The notes under the pieces were generated by a model. It made no database searches. It was not told the DNA's origin and was given only the letters and a program-made list of their open reading frames with translations. A stretch of 64,000 nt of DNA from NCBI GenBank assembly GCA_002786065.1, contig NHNY01000001.1, forward strand, positions 2,232,001-2,296,000, given 5' to 3'. Shown in pieces: positions 12,147-26,310 of the stretch; position 1 is the stretch's first letter; each line of letters opens with the position of its first letter. The translations under genes and the position numbers were made by a program. Source of the stretch: Microcyclospora pomicola. Taxonomy: Eukaryota; Ascomycota; Dothideomycetes; Capnodiales.

Positions 12147-12868
12147 GTTCTGTCTAGGAGTGTTCTACATGATCTCGGATCTTACGATAGATATTAACGA
12201 CGACTACGCTACATATGACAACTATTTCGATGAACTCACAGTCCTCTGGTGACCTTGTTGGAGAGAACATGATGTATTCGAGATATGTCGTTCGAGATCA
12301 GATCGGCGCAAAGCCCAAGCGTTTGATAAGTTAGCCACTCATTAGCCATGTAAGAGCTTTGAGTATGCGCTTGATTTTTCTTTCTGTGTTCGCTACACCA
12401 TATTCCGAGATATTTATCTGGGGCAATTCGAAATCACAGTCAACATAGTAAGTCGATCTCTTGACTCTGCCAGTCGGAACTGCCAGATCCAATGCCATAC
12501 CGACTGACGCCAAAGAGTGTTGACGTCACGAAACTCCACCTGGATGCAGCGTACAATAACCTCATCATTGACTCCAGTCTACATCCAGTTGACTGATGGT
12601 AGTGATGATGCTCATGACGTTACAGTAGCATCACCTATACCTCACGATCATCGAGCATTAGCTTGAACAAAGAGAAGTTAATTTCATCAGAAACAGCTAT
12701 TCATATGTCCTCACTTTCCTGCTCGCGTGTACATAGATTCAATTCTTGTACATCTCGCAAAAGTATACTCTCCATTTGACCTGTGATCTACTTGAACGAA
12801 AGAGCAAATAGCGTCAATCGTCAACCTACCTTGCTCGAACTCCAGACCATCCCCTTCAGCTACGAAGA
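12147..12868. other. Intergenic region
   Basis: 3' UTR of the peptidase gene and promoter of the small gene at 12869. No other feature supported. Confidence 0.5.
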
Positions 12869-13196
12869 ATGCCTCACTCCAAGACTCCGTACGCCTGCCC
12901 TTCCTCTTCCTTACCCTCTCCAATCTCACCCAATTACTAACAATCCCACTTCGAACAGAGGAGGCCAAGCCGCCAGCGACAACTTCAACAAGAAGGACGC
13001 CGCCGCCAAAGGTCTCGGCGCCGACAATGCCCCCGCACACAAAGACGCCAGCGCACCGGGCGAAGCACCCGTCGCGTCAGACTCGGGATCCGTCAACACG
13101 GGCATCGACGCAGGGACCAACCAGCCGGGCGAAAAGGGGATCAACCAGCCGATCGTGGGCACGGAGCCGACGAGTGGGAATGCGAATATGAAGTAA
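12869..13196 (+). CDS. Small hydrophilic Gly/Ala/Asp-rich protein, 85 aa
   Basis: Two exons, 12869-12888 and 12959-13196, joined across a 70-nt intron (GTACGC...AACAG). This gives MPHSKTPGGQAASDNFNKKD as the N-terminus. The rest is highly polar and glycine/alanine-rich with little hydrophobic core (DAAAKGLGADNAPAHKD, GTNQPGEKGINQPIVGTEP), so it is probably intrinsically disordered. The reading frame is also open upstream of the acceptor, but the spliced form with the ATG at 12869 gives the more natural start. Small disordered proteins of this look in filamentous fungi are often stress- or spore-associated; that is inference only. Confidence 0.65.
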
Positions 13197-13988
13197 TTTT
13201 GGTTATGAGGTGGGCGGATGGGGTAGATTGGATAAAATCATGGGTAGATGTTCAAAAGACTCGTTGTTCTTCGATGTCGCTGTCATAAGCGGATGGAAAA
13301 TTGGTCAGAGGTGAGATTGATTGCTGTAGTGGACCGTGGTAGTCCAGCAGTCATCTCCTGTTCATTCTTCAAGCCTGGTCCTGGCGGGCGTATTTCATGC
13401 TCCCCATCCAGATATGAGGGAATGTGGCGTTTTGACACCATATGGTCTTGCTCTCGTTCCTTCTGAAGTTTAGTACGTGGCTTCACGGTTATGGAACATT
13501 TGAAGGTGATTACATAGGGAGATTGTTATTCACTCAGTTGCTCGAGGCGATGCGAAGGTGAGGTTGCGGACGAAGCACTGGGTCAGTCCGCTGGCTGCAG
13601 CTCTTTCGACGTTTAGCTACATTCTGTGCCACAGGTTGCAGCGTCACCTACATGTACAACTTAGTATCACGCGCGAATATGCTCTGTAAGTCGCGTTTAT
13701 GGTCCTATTTGTCGCATCGGGAAACACAAACTTTGGAAATGCTAATGGTTTCACACGTACAAGTGACCGCCATTGATAGCATGAGAAGACTACAAGTCAT
13801 GGATACGTGAGGTCAAAAAGTTGTTTTGAGAATTGAAGAATTACACCATTGTCGTATGGACTCGGAGCTCTTGCACTCCTTGTTGTACACAAATCCGAGG
13901 GCTAAACCCTTGCTGTTGCATCAGTCCAGCCCTTTCTCGGCGAAGATGCATTTGTTCGTGGCAGTCGTAGCATTCGTGATCTCCACAT
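13197..13988. other. Convergent intergenic region
   Basis: 3' flanks of the 85-aa gene (+) and mannitol dehydrogenase (-). No gene recognised. Confidence 0.5.
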
Positions 13989-17049
<3,061 letters not shown>

Positions 17050-18714
17050 ATGAATAATCACCATCCCCACCACCATCTACCGCCGTCCACTGACCACACA
17101 ACCCCCTCGCGCCAGACCAACGGTAGCGGTGTCCAGCTCAAATGGCCCAACGCGCCCTGGGTGGGACGTGACAATGTACCCATCCCTCCCACTACTGCCG
17201 CTGTAGAGAGCGTTGACCAGAGCTCCCTTCGTAAACGTCGATACACTGGCCCGGAGCACGAGAAAAGGCCTGCTCCATATTCACGTCGACTGCCAGTTGG
17301 ACAGGCAACACCAGCGCCACCTGCAGGTGCAAGCAGAGACACAGCTACCAACTTGCTTAGCCCCCCAGCACCAGTCATGATGCCTCGCCAAGTGCACAGA
17401 GATGAGGGAGCCGACACTGAGAGGAGAAGAGAGAGCGAGACGATGGTGCCCTTGTGGCAGCCAGACGAGACAGTGACAAATTGTCCGGTGTGTCAAACAA
17501 AGTTCACCTTCTGGAACCGCAAACATCACTGCAGGAAGTGTGGCCGTGTGGTTTGCGCTGCTTGCTCACCACATCGCATCACAATCCCTCGACAATATAT
17601 TGTTCAGGTTCCCACCGCGGAAGATATGGATCGGACAGATACACAGGGGACTCCGGTGTCAGCAAACCCAGCTCTAGGAGGGGGAGAGATTGTCAGAGTC
17701 TGCAATCCGTGTGTGCCAGATCCGTGGCCAGCGCCGACCAGCCCTCCATCGCGTCCTGCTGAGCCAAGAGTGCCAGCAGACATTCCGATCCCCAACAACC
17801 TGCAGCGTGCATCTGACGACGACCTGCGCTCTGCACGTCAACGAGGGGATCGCTATCACTACAACCGACCACCGCCTCAGTTGCTCAACGGAAGATATAG
17901 ATCAGCCTCGTATCTACCACCATCATCCGCCAACACCTCAAGACCTCTAGCAGCTTCGCAAGACGTTCGGCGACTGAGCTTTCGTGATACCCACACTGGT
18001 GGCTCTCGTCCCGCCTTGACTTTGCCTGCTAACTACTATCCTGATCGACCGCCACCTCCTTCGTGGTCTGACCCATCCCAGCCATCGTCGTCACGCCCCG
18101 TGCCTCACCGACACTCCCACAGCAGTTCTACGGCGACAATGGACCCACGAAGAAGGAGTGGCAACTTCTCCCAGCGGATGCCAAACTGGGGCTCATCTGG
18201 CGACTCATTCCCCACCAGGCCGGTACCTCCGCCAAAGGACAAACGCGTCGTCAAGGAGGAGGACGAGTGTCCCGTATGCGGTGTAGAGCTCCCACCGGAC
18301 GAGCAACTTCGCGAGACTCACGTACAAGAATGCATTGCCGCACGCTTTTCCACTGGCGCCACACCACCATCCGCGACTGTCCTCGCCAACAACGCGGCTG
18401 CCGATGCTGTCGCCACCAATACATACCCTGCCGTTCGCACTGCAGGCCCAACAGCCTCCTCTCCAACCGCCATGAACCGTCCACGTGCTACAAGCTACCG
18501 TCCTAGAGGCATGGCCGTCTACACCGCCACAGAGAAGGACTGTGTGAATGCCGAAGGTGAAGCGCAAGAATGCGTCATCTGCTTCGAGGAGTTCCAGCCG
18601 GGCGATGAGTTGGGTCGCATGGAGTGCTTGTGCAAGTTCCACCGCGTGTGCATTCGCAGCTGGTGGGAGAGGAAAGGCGGCGGCAGTTGTCCCACACATC
18701 AATTGCAAGAGTGA
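17050..18714 (+). CDS. FYVE / C2HC / RING zinc-finger protein, likely endosomal E3 ubiquitin ligase
   Basis: Intronless, 554 aa from MNNHHPHHHL. The frame is open to 16921, but that N-terminus looks non-coding. A FYVE domain (about residues 135-225) has the three PI3P-binding motifs: WQPD, RKHHCRKCG and RVVC, plus paired cysteines CPVC and CNPC. A Pro/Ser/Arg-rich linker follows. Near 410 is a small finger, CPVCGVELPPDEQLRETHVQ with a following Cys (C2HC). A C-terminal RING (about 508-550) reads CVICFEEF...CLCKFHRVC...SCPTH. The last ligand appears to be His rather than Cys. FYVE plus RING resembles yeast Pib1, an endosome/vacuole E3, but this protein is much larger and has the extra finger. 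Confidence 0.85.
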   Translation: MNNHHPHHHLPPSTDHTTPSRQTNGSGVQLKWPNAPWVGRDNVPIPPTTAAVESVDQSSLRKRRYTGPEHEKRPAPYSRRLPVGQATPAPPAGASRDTATNLLSPPAPVMMPRQVHRDEGADTERRRESETMVPLWQPDETVTNCPVCQTKFTFWNRKHHCRKCGRVVCAACSPHRITIPRQYIVQVPTAEDMDRTDTQGTPVSANPALGGGEIVRVCNPCVPDPWPAPTSPPSRPAEPRVPADIPIPNNLQRASDDDLRSARQRGDRYHYNRPPPQLLNGRYRSASYLPPSSANTSRPLAASQDVRRLSFRDTHTGGSRPALTLPANYYPDRPPPPSWSDPSQPSSSRPVPHRHSHSSSTATMDPRRRSGNFSQRMPNWGSSGDSFPTRPVPPPKDKRVVKEEDECPVCGVELPPDEQLRETHVQECIAARFSTGATPPSATVLANNAAADAVATNTYPAVRTAGPTASSPTAMNRPRATSYRPRGMAVYTATEKDCVNAEGEAQECVICFEEFQPGDELGRMECLCKFHRVCIRSWWERKGGGSCPTHQLQE

Positions 18715-19027
18715 CGAAGGAGTACCGACGATCACATCACGAACTCAAAGTTCACCATATCACGAGACACGATTGAAATGAAGGTTTTTAGGGTTGGACT
18801 GCGTCATGGAAAACGCTTCAGTGGCTGGAGTCTTATGGATTGGGCTAGGGAAGGATACAGACTGGATTCGTTTGGGGATTTTGCTGCTGCTTTCTAGATA
18901 CCCACGGATCTGACCAGAGCGGCTTGGCAGATCTCTGAGCCACGCGATGGACACGGAGAGCAAACGCTTCGTCATCGTAGTAGCCGTATAACGTTCATCA
19001 ACCTCATCACCGCGTTTCCTTCCCCCG
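18715..19027. other. Convergent 3' flanks
   Basis: About 310 bp between the stops of the FYVE/RING gene (+) and photolyase (-). No gene seen. Confidence 0.6.
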
Positions 19028-20884
19028 TCAATTATGCACACCACCTCCCACATTGGCCGTACTCCTGCCCAAGCCCGTCTTATACCTCTCCAACGCCCGA
19101 TTGCGCGCAAACTTATGCTCCACGATTGGTTTCGGATAGCCCGCTTTCTCCGCCTGCTTCGACGCGCCCCGGCCATACGGCTCGTGGATCGCTTTTCCCT
19201 GCACCTCACGCAGCTCCGGCACCCACTTGCGGATGAACTCGCCCTCGGCGTCGAACTTCTCCGACTGCAGCAGCGGGTTGAAGATGCGGAAGTAGGGCTG
19301 GGGGTCGACCCCCGTCGACGCGGCGAAGCCCCAGCCGCCGTTGTTGGACGCGAAGTCGCCGTCGATCAGCGCGGTCATGAAGTAGCGCTCGCCGCGCCGC
19401 CAGTCGAGCAGCAGGTGCTTGGCCAGGAACGAGGCGACGATCATGCGGCAGCGGTTGTGCATCCAGCCGATGGCGCGCAGCTGGCGCATCGCCGCGTCGA
19501 CGATCGGGTAGCCCGTGCGGCCGTCACACCACGCGGCGAAGTGCGCGTCGTCGTGCTCCCACGCGATCCCGCTGTACTCGTACTTGAACGGCTTGGACAT
19601 GCACACGTACGGCCAGTGCGCGAGGACGTGCTTGTAGAAGTCGCGCCAGGCTAGCTCGGAGATCCAGGTTTGGATGCCGATGTTGCCGGCGTCGAGGGCG
19701 CGGGCGGAGTTGGCGGCGCGTGCGGCGGCGATGGCGCTGCGGGTGGACAGCGTGCCGGCGGAGAAGTGGACGGATAGGGAAGAGGTGCTGTTCAGGGCAG
19801 GGAGGTTGCGGGTGTCCTTGTAGTCCGCGATACGCTCGGTGATGAACTTCTCGAGCCGGGTGTGCGCTTCGTGCTCGCCGGGAGGCCAGAGATGAGACAT
19901 GCGCGTTTTCTCGTCGGGGTCGAGCGATTTGTTCGCTGGGGCTCCGGGGATGGCATTGGAGAAGATGGATTCGTAGGTCTGCTTTGCTGTGTCTGGATTT
20001 GGAGCGGGTGGTGGAAAGGGATCGAGCAGACGCGGATTTGCATGTAGGTGCTTGATCCAAGCCCGACGCCACGGCGAATAGACCGAGTATTGGTTTCCGG
20101 ATCCTGTTTTCAGTGTTCCTGGAGCTACTACGACATCATCGTGGACTGGCATAAAGTCGATCCCGTTCTCCAGGCAGCGTTTGAGTAGCTTGGCTTCCCG
20201 ACGCAGCTCATCCACTTCATATTCGATATTGCAGAAGACGTGCTTCGCGCCCCATTCTTGACACTTCTCCAGCAGATGGCGTATTGCGTTCTTCCGTTCC
20301 AGGATTGTCGTGGTATAGAGAGCAATATTCAACTCTTCTAGGTCGCGCTTCATGACTTCTAACGTCCGTAGCTCAAAGTCCACGCGCCGCGAGCTCGTGA
20401 CATGAGCTTCGTAGTCCTGCGGACTGACAACGAAGACGCATAACAATGGCACATTCCTGCTCTTGGCCTTCTCGCTTGCCAGATGCAAGGCGTGATTGTC
20501 CGTCAGGCGGAGATCCCGCTTGAACCAATGGACAACCGCGTCACCCACTTCGATCTCCGCTCGTTGCTTGGATGTCGATTGTATCAGCTCGTCCAGCACA
20601 GTCATCGGACGAGGGAGTTGGCCATTGTTGTATCGCGCGCATCGCTCGTCTGATAGTTCGGATGGGTAGAAGGCACGAGCAATGATGTCGCTTTCGTGGG
20701 TATCCGTCCTCGGACTTGCAAGAGCTGGTTTCTTCGCGGGAGGAGGACGGACTGGGGATGTAGCTCGCCGTTTTGGTGCCATGGTGCTGGCGATGCGCCT
20801 CGGAGTCTGTGTTCGTGTTGCGCCAAAATGGGAGCAAGTCCTTCGTACCAGTAGTTGGGCAATCCGTGATACTCCAATCGACAT
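19028..20884 (-). CDS. phr1: Class I CPD photolyase, with possible dual mitochondrial/nuclear starts
   Basis: Intronless, 618 aa from the first ATG. The photolyase N-terminal domain begins at VVHWFKRDLRLTDNHAL, with the antenna-binding fold. The FAD domain carries W-SELAWRDFYKHVL, GYPIVDAAMRQL, GWMHNRCRMI and DGDFASNNGGWGFAASTG. The last includes the Asn and Trp (electron-transfer chain) residues of CPD photolyases. The enzyme repairs UV cyclobutane dimers using blue light and FADH-. The first 34 residues (MSIGVSRIAQLLVRRTCSHF...) are Arg/Ser-rich with no acidic residue, like a mitochondrial presequence. A second ATG (at 20782) starts MAPKRRATSPVRPPPAKKP, an NLS-like sequence. Confidence 0.95.
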   Translation of the reverse strand: MSIGVSRIAQLLVRRTCSHFGATRTQTPRRIASTMAPKRRATSPVRPPPAKKPALASPRTDTHESDIIARAFYPSELSDERCARYNNGQLPRPMTVLDELIQSTSKQRAEIEVGDAVVHWFKRDLRLTDNHALHLASEKAKSRNVPLLCVFVVSPQDYEAHVTSSRRVDFELRTLEVMKRDLEELNIALYTTTILERKNAIRHLLEKCQEWGAKHVFCNIEYEVDELRREAKLLKRCLENGIDFMPVHDDVVVAPGTLKTGSGNQYSVYSPWRRAWIKHLHANPRLLDPFPPPAPNPDTAKQTYESIFSNAIPGAPANKSLDPDEKTRMSHLWPPGEHEAHTRLEKFITERIADYKDTRNLPALNSTSSLSVHFSAGTLSTRSAIAAARAANSARALDAGNIGIQTWISELAWRDFYKHVLAHWPYVCMSKPFKYEYSGIAWEHDDAHFAAWCDGRTGYPIVDAAMRQLRAIGWMHNRCRMIVASFLAKHLLLDWRRGERYFMTALIDGDFASNNGGWGFAASTGVDPQPYFRIFNPLLQSEKFDAEGEFIRKWVPELREVQGKAIHEPYGRGASKQAEKAGYPKPIVEHKFARNRALERYKTGLGRSTANVGGGVHN

Positions 20885-22141
20885 GTATATTGCCAGTTCC
20901 GATAGGAGAGGGGATATCGTAAAACAGTGGAAGAGAAAGCACGTCTACCACTTACACTCGCAAGGTGAATCCAATGAAGCTGTAGCACATCGATGATATC
21001 ATGCCGATGTATCTTGAGGCTTCAACGAGGCGCAACACCGTTTCAGTGTCGTCTGAGATTCAGCATGTCTCCCTTACAGTATGTCCACAAGCCATTGTGC
21101 GCAATGCAGAAGGCCATGCTTGTGTGTTAGGGTCAGTTACATGAACCTCCGGCCTCCATGTCGCAATCGCTTAACGACGATCTGCACGAGAATGATCGTC
21201 ACTATGCACACACACTAATGAAGTGGGTAGCCTCGGTCAAATGGCGCAAACACAGCTACATACATAACGTATCGAACGTACCTATACCGACAAGATGGAG
21301 TACAAGTGGCAATCACGAGAGACCCCTCTCTGGGAGTCCTCACGGCGATCCTTTGGACAGGTATTCAGTATTGGCTGGCTGAAAGGAGTGGAACCCGAGC
21401 CCAAAGTCTCATCCTGCCGCAGCGTCCTTCAAAGACGGCAGTCCAGCAGACTGAAGCCGACACATCAACACTTCGGACTGCATGATACCGACTTCATTTT
21501 TGACACATGGTATCATCTGACTGACTGACTGACCTGCTCTCGGCTCGGTGATCTGATCACTTGCGACGTCCACGCGGCACCCCCGCTTGATCGCAACAGA
21601 AATCATTGTACTGCAACCTTTGCTTTCGAAGTTCTATAGGTTGAAGGAATACTCAGGCTCGGACCGCGACCCTTACGCTGCAGGAACCAGTCCAGGAATA
21701 TAGGATTCGGGAAGCTGATTGATCGCTTTCCGTACCCTTCGGCACGCATGGCTCTGAAGATCGACCCAATATTTGCTCAACCTGGCATACCCCGGTCTTT
21801 AGATCGCTATGTGGAGATCTCTAACTTGACTTACACCATGGTTTCCCGGTGGTTCAGCTGCGCGTTGTCAATGGCTTGGGAATCTGAGCCGTCCAGGATG
21901 CGCACGCGGACATACCGAGAGCCCCACGGATCATGATAGGTCACATCGCCTCCAGCAGATGCTACTTTGATCTGCCTGTGGAATGGGTGGTCCTCCATTA
22001 CATGGACGGCACGGAGACCACGCTGGAGGAGGAGTAGGATCGACAAGGAAAGCTCGAATACGTGTATAACAGCGGCCTTGCGTCCATGTCTCCTGCCATC
22101 GTCTTCCAGGCAGATCACCCTTCCTCTCTTCTCCTTTCAAA
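20885..22141. other. Divergent intergenic region
   Basis: Promoters of photolyase (-) and the GH55 glucanase (+). Contains a short GACT repeat at about 21518-21533. No gene recognised among the short ORFs. Confidence 0.5.
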
Positions 22142-24858
22142 ATGTTCAGCATGAAGACGGTTGCGGCGCTCGCCCCTCTGCTTGTGCTCTCATTGGCACA
22201 GCACGTGCACGACAGCATCCCTCAGGTCGACTCGATCGTCCAGCAGATCCTTGAAGACTACTCCAGGTATGGTCTCTTCCTCCAACTTGGCATTTGGGTA
22301 TGAGCTAAGAGTGTTGCAGCTATGTAGAGCCAGTACACTCGAACGGGACTGCCAAAGCCTCAAGTGCTGCTGGTGGCGTTCCCAGCGCCGGATCATGCGA
22401 TTACTGGATGGAAGACATTAGCCACCAGGGTATCGCAGCCTTCAACTCCGATCCAAGCTCTTACACGGTCTTCCGCAATGTTATGGACTATGGTGCCAAA
22501 GGTGACGGTGGTGAGTATCAAGTTAGTTCGTGGAAATCTTCTTGCATTGTTAGTAACTGTGGTGCAGTCACCGACGATACCGCGGCCATCAACGCTGCCA
22601 TCTCAGATGGCAACCGCTGCGCACCAGGATCCTGCGCGTCTTCGACCGTCACTCCGGCAGTTGTATACTTCCCCGCTGGAACTTATCTGATCACCTCTTC
22701 GATCGTCGACTACTACTACACTCAGCTTATTGGAAACCCCAACTGCCTGCCCACCATCAAGGCCGCTGGCAACTTTGCCACCGCTGCAGGCTACACTGGT
22801 CTGATCGATGGAGACCCTTACCTGTCGCCCACCTTGTCCTTTGGCTCTACCAACGTTTTCTTCCGACAAATCCGTAACTTCATCATCGACACGACTGCTG
22901 CCAATGCTGGAACAACCATTACTGGTATCCATTGGCCGACTGCTCAGGCGACCAGCCTTCAGAACATCATCTTCAACGTGAGAGATATTCCTAGAGCAGT
23001 ATTGATTGAGATGTCAAGCTAATGATGCTGTAGATGCCCGACTCCAGCCAGCACCAAGGTGTTTTCATTGAAGAAGGTAGCGCTGGCTTCCTTGGCGACC
23101 TTGTTTTCAACGGCGGTCTTTACGGTCTGAACGTCGGTAACCAACAATTCACTATTCGCAACGCAACCTTCAATGGACAGTCTACTGCGATCAACCAACT
23201 TTGGGACTGGGACTTCACCTACATCGGCTGCACATTCAACAACGTCGGTGTCGCTGTCAACATGAGCTCGGGCTCTCCCGGCAGTCTTACCGTGGGCACC
23301 ATGACCATCATCGACAGCAGCTTCAACAACGTCCCTCTTGCAATTGCCAACGGCAAGACATCGGGCTCTTACCCACCCCAGGCGGGCAACTTGATCCTTG
23401 AGAACCTCTCGCTCAACAATGTTCCTGTCGTTGTGGAACTGGGTGATGGATCTACTGGTCTTGCTGGCACAACCGGCCAAAGCACCGTCACTGCTTGGGG
23501 CCAAGGCAACTCGTATACGCCCTCAGGCGGACCCACCGCGTTCCAAGGTGCTATTCCTGGTGCCAACCGCCCAGCCAGCCTGCTTGATGGCACCAAATTC
23601 TACACTCGCTCGAAGCCACAATACGAGGGCGTGGCCGCTTCGGACATCATTAGCGCTCGTACTTCCGGAGCCAAGGGTGACGGCACCACCGACGACACCG
23701 CTGCTCTGCAATCTGCCATCAACTCCGCTGCTAGCAATGGCCAGGTCTTCTACTTCGACCACGGTGACTACATCGTCACCAGCACTCTTACATTCCCAGC
23801 TGGATCCAAGATCGTTGGTGAGACCTACTCTGTTATTATGAGCTCGGGTGACTTCTTCAACGATATGACCAACCCGCAGCCCGTCGTCCAGATCGGTGCT
23901 GCTGGCGATTCTGGCTCGATCGAGTGGAGTGACATGATCGTGTCCACCAAGGGTGGCCAGGCTGGTGCAATTCTCATCCAGTACAACCTTGCTGCTCCCG
24001 CTGGTACTCCATCAGGTCTCTGGGACGTGCACACCAGAATCGGAGGCTTTGCAGGTTCGGGACTTCAGGCGTCCGACTGCCCTACCTCCACACCTCCTAC
24101 CAACGGAGATTGCGTCTCGGATTACCTCTCGGTCCACATCACTCCCCAATCCGCTGGTCTGCTGATGGAGAACAACTGGATTTGGGTTGCTGATCACGAC
24201 ATGGATGACCCGAACTTGACCCAGATCAGCATTTACGCTGGACGTGGTCTCCTTGACCAGAGCACCAACGGCCCCGTGTGGTTGAGCGGCACCGCTGTGG
24301 AGCACCACTCTCTCTACCAGTACCAATTCGCTTCGACAAGCAATGCTTGGGCCGGCCTGATCCAAACCGAGACCGCATAGTGAGTTTGACTCTCTTTTAC
24401 CCCAACTCCTCTTCCACCTGTGATCGCAGTATCGCTGACTTCCCTCCAGCTACCAGCCCAGCCCCGACGCATCCACCCCCTTCTCCGCCGTCAGCGCCCT
24501 CAGCGACCCCACCTTCACCGGCCCCTCGACCGTCAGCGACAACAACACCGCGATCCCCAACCTCAACGGCTGGGGCCTGCGCATCGTCGACTCATCCTCG
24601 GTCCTCGTCTACGGCGCCGACCACTACAGCTTCTTCGACAGCTACTCCACCACCTGCTCCGCCCAGGACGCCGGCGAGACCTGCCAGACCTCCATTGTCG
24701 ACCTCGAGGGCACCAACACCGGCATCACCATCTACAACTTGGTCACCGTCGGCACCCACTGGCCGCTCACGATCAACGGCGAGGTGCAGGATCTGTGGGA
24801 TGACGGCTACGCCGGCTTTTCTAACAACATGGCCTGGTTCACGACAGACAGCTCATAG
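22142..24858 (+). CDS. Secreted GH55 exo-beta-1,3-glucanase
   Basis: Five exons: 22142-22266, 22320-22510, 22568-22977, 23034-24379 and 24450-24858; phases agree and give 826 aa. The N-terminus MFSMKTVAALAPLLVLSLAQ is a signal peptide. The protein has two tandem parallel beta-helix (pectate-lyase-3 type) repeats marked by MDYGAKGDGVTDDTAAINAA and SGAKGDGTTDDTAALQSAIN, which define GH55. Family members release glucose or gentiobiose from beta-1,3-glucan ends, either in wall remodelling or in feeding on other fungal walls, plant callose or laminarin. The repeat-1 motif is interrupted by an intron exactly at GDG|V. Confidence 0.95.
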
Positions 24859-25554
24859 AACGCTGTATTGGAGTCATGGTGGGGAGTTTTGATACTCTCT
24901 GCATATATGGGAGAGTGGGTTTTGTCTTATACATATTTCGAAAGCAAAGTCGAATGACTGCTTCCATTGTGGTATCTTGTTCGCGTCATTCATCCCCTCC
25001 TGCACCAGTGACGACATTTGTCAGTGCCCACTGCTCTTTGCCTTGTTAAAGCCGTCCCTTCTGCATTAAGATTGACTGGTGCATCATTGAGAAGCACTTG
25101 CCTGGATAATCGCCGTCGAGCTCGACATTGGCGTTGGCTGTCCATCTCCGCGTACATACTAGACAGACTGCAGCAGCTTGAGGATCTCCATGCATCACAA
25201 ATGGATGACCTCCCTCGTACGATCGAAAGATCGCGTTACCGGTGTGCGTGCTTTCGTGGGAAAGAAGTTGGCCTCGTCCTGTGGTATGTTGTACTTCTTC
25301 CAAGCGCACGGACATGCTTGCACGCGACTGCGCTTTCGCGGTAACATTGTGTCCATGAGAAGCCAGTGGCCACCACGTTCATCTTGAGCGGGCCCTGTCC
25401 AGCGGCGACGACTTTTTGAAGCTCATCTCTCGGACCACAGCGTATCCGCCAACGTGGGCGGCCGGGTTCTCGAAGTCTTCCGCGAACACGGGGCATCATA
25501 TCGACTGGATATACCCCTGCACATGAGAGCAGGAACATTTGAGGCCCAATTTGT
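24859..25554. other. Convergent 3' flanks
   Basis: Between the GH55 stop and the stop of the GTPase gene on the opposite strand. Short ORFs only; nothing recognised. Confidence 0.55.
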
Positions 25555-26310
25555 TCACATCATCGAACATTCCATCCCGGGAGTCCTGCCGCCTTTCTCG
25601 GTAGTAGTCTTCGCCGCGGTTTTGGCGATGTCTTCGAACACCTCCCGACAAAGCTACGAAAGGTCAGTGAGACTCAGCATGATAGCTCGGAGGTGCAAGG
25701 ATTACATCGCCAGTCAGAGCACTACATTCGCAGTACCGATCGCACCTCATCTCCTGCGTGATCCGCAGTGCTTCTTGCGGATAGACGAAGGTCCGGCTGT
25801 TGATCGGATGCGTATCACTGTCGAGATCTCTAGAAGTCGCAATCTGCCGTACATTGCCCAGGTAATCTTCCTTCTGGCGAATGTCCCGTTTCAAGCCAAG
25901 GACAATCACCGGCAATTGCTCGTCGTAGTTGAAATGCGTTTCGACCAGGTACTTCCATCGCGTCTTGAGGCTGGCTAGCGATTGCGGGTCGGCGATGGAA
26001 TAGCACAGAATCAACACCGCAGGCTTCAGCAGAGTGTAGTTCTCTGGTGAAGCAGTGTCGTAGAATTCAAACCGATATGGTCGGTTGTACATTTTGATGT
26101 CGAAGGGAAATGGCTGGTCCAGGTCGCGGAGCGTAGGCAGTGGCGTGGATACAGCATGGTTGTTCCCCAGGGTCAAGCGACTACTGATAGTAAGATACAC
26201 ATGTTTCTCGAGGATAGAGTAGTAACGGAATATGCATACGACAAGAAGGTTGATTTGCCCACGGATGCATCGCCGAGAAGTAGGATCGGGATCACTGGTA
26301 CCTCAGACAT
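25555..26310 (-). CDS. Atypical Rho-like small GTPase with CaaX box
   Basis: Three exons on the minus strand: 26310-26240, 26183-25706 and 25653-25555, giving 215 aa. The P-loop is GDASVGKST, split from the rest by a 56-nt intron. Switch II is DTASPENY in place of DTAGQE. The G4 motif is GLKRD in place of TKxD. The G5 motif is ECSALTGD. Splicing the last intron (GTAATC...CGTAG) yields a C-terminal helix ending CSMM, a prenylation box (Met ending favours farnesyl). Resemblance is to Rho/Rac-type GTPases of filamentous fungi. Loss of the usual switch-II Gly/Gln suggests altered GTP hydrolysis. It would sit on membranes, possibly in polarity or trafficking; role unproven. Confidence 0.85.

Noticed and set aside
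19034-19654. 206-aa + strand ORF within photolyase
   Set aside because: Arg/Ala/Val-rich shadow of the GC-rich photolyase 3' end.
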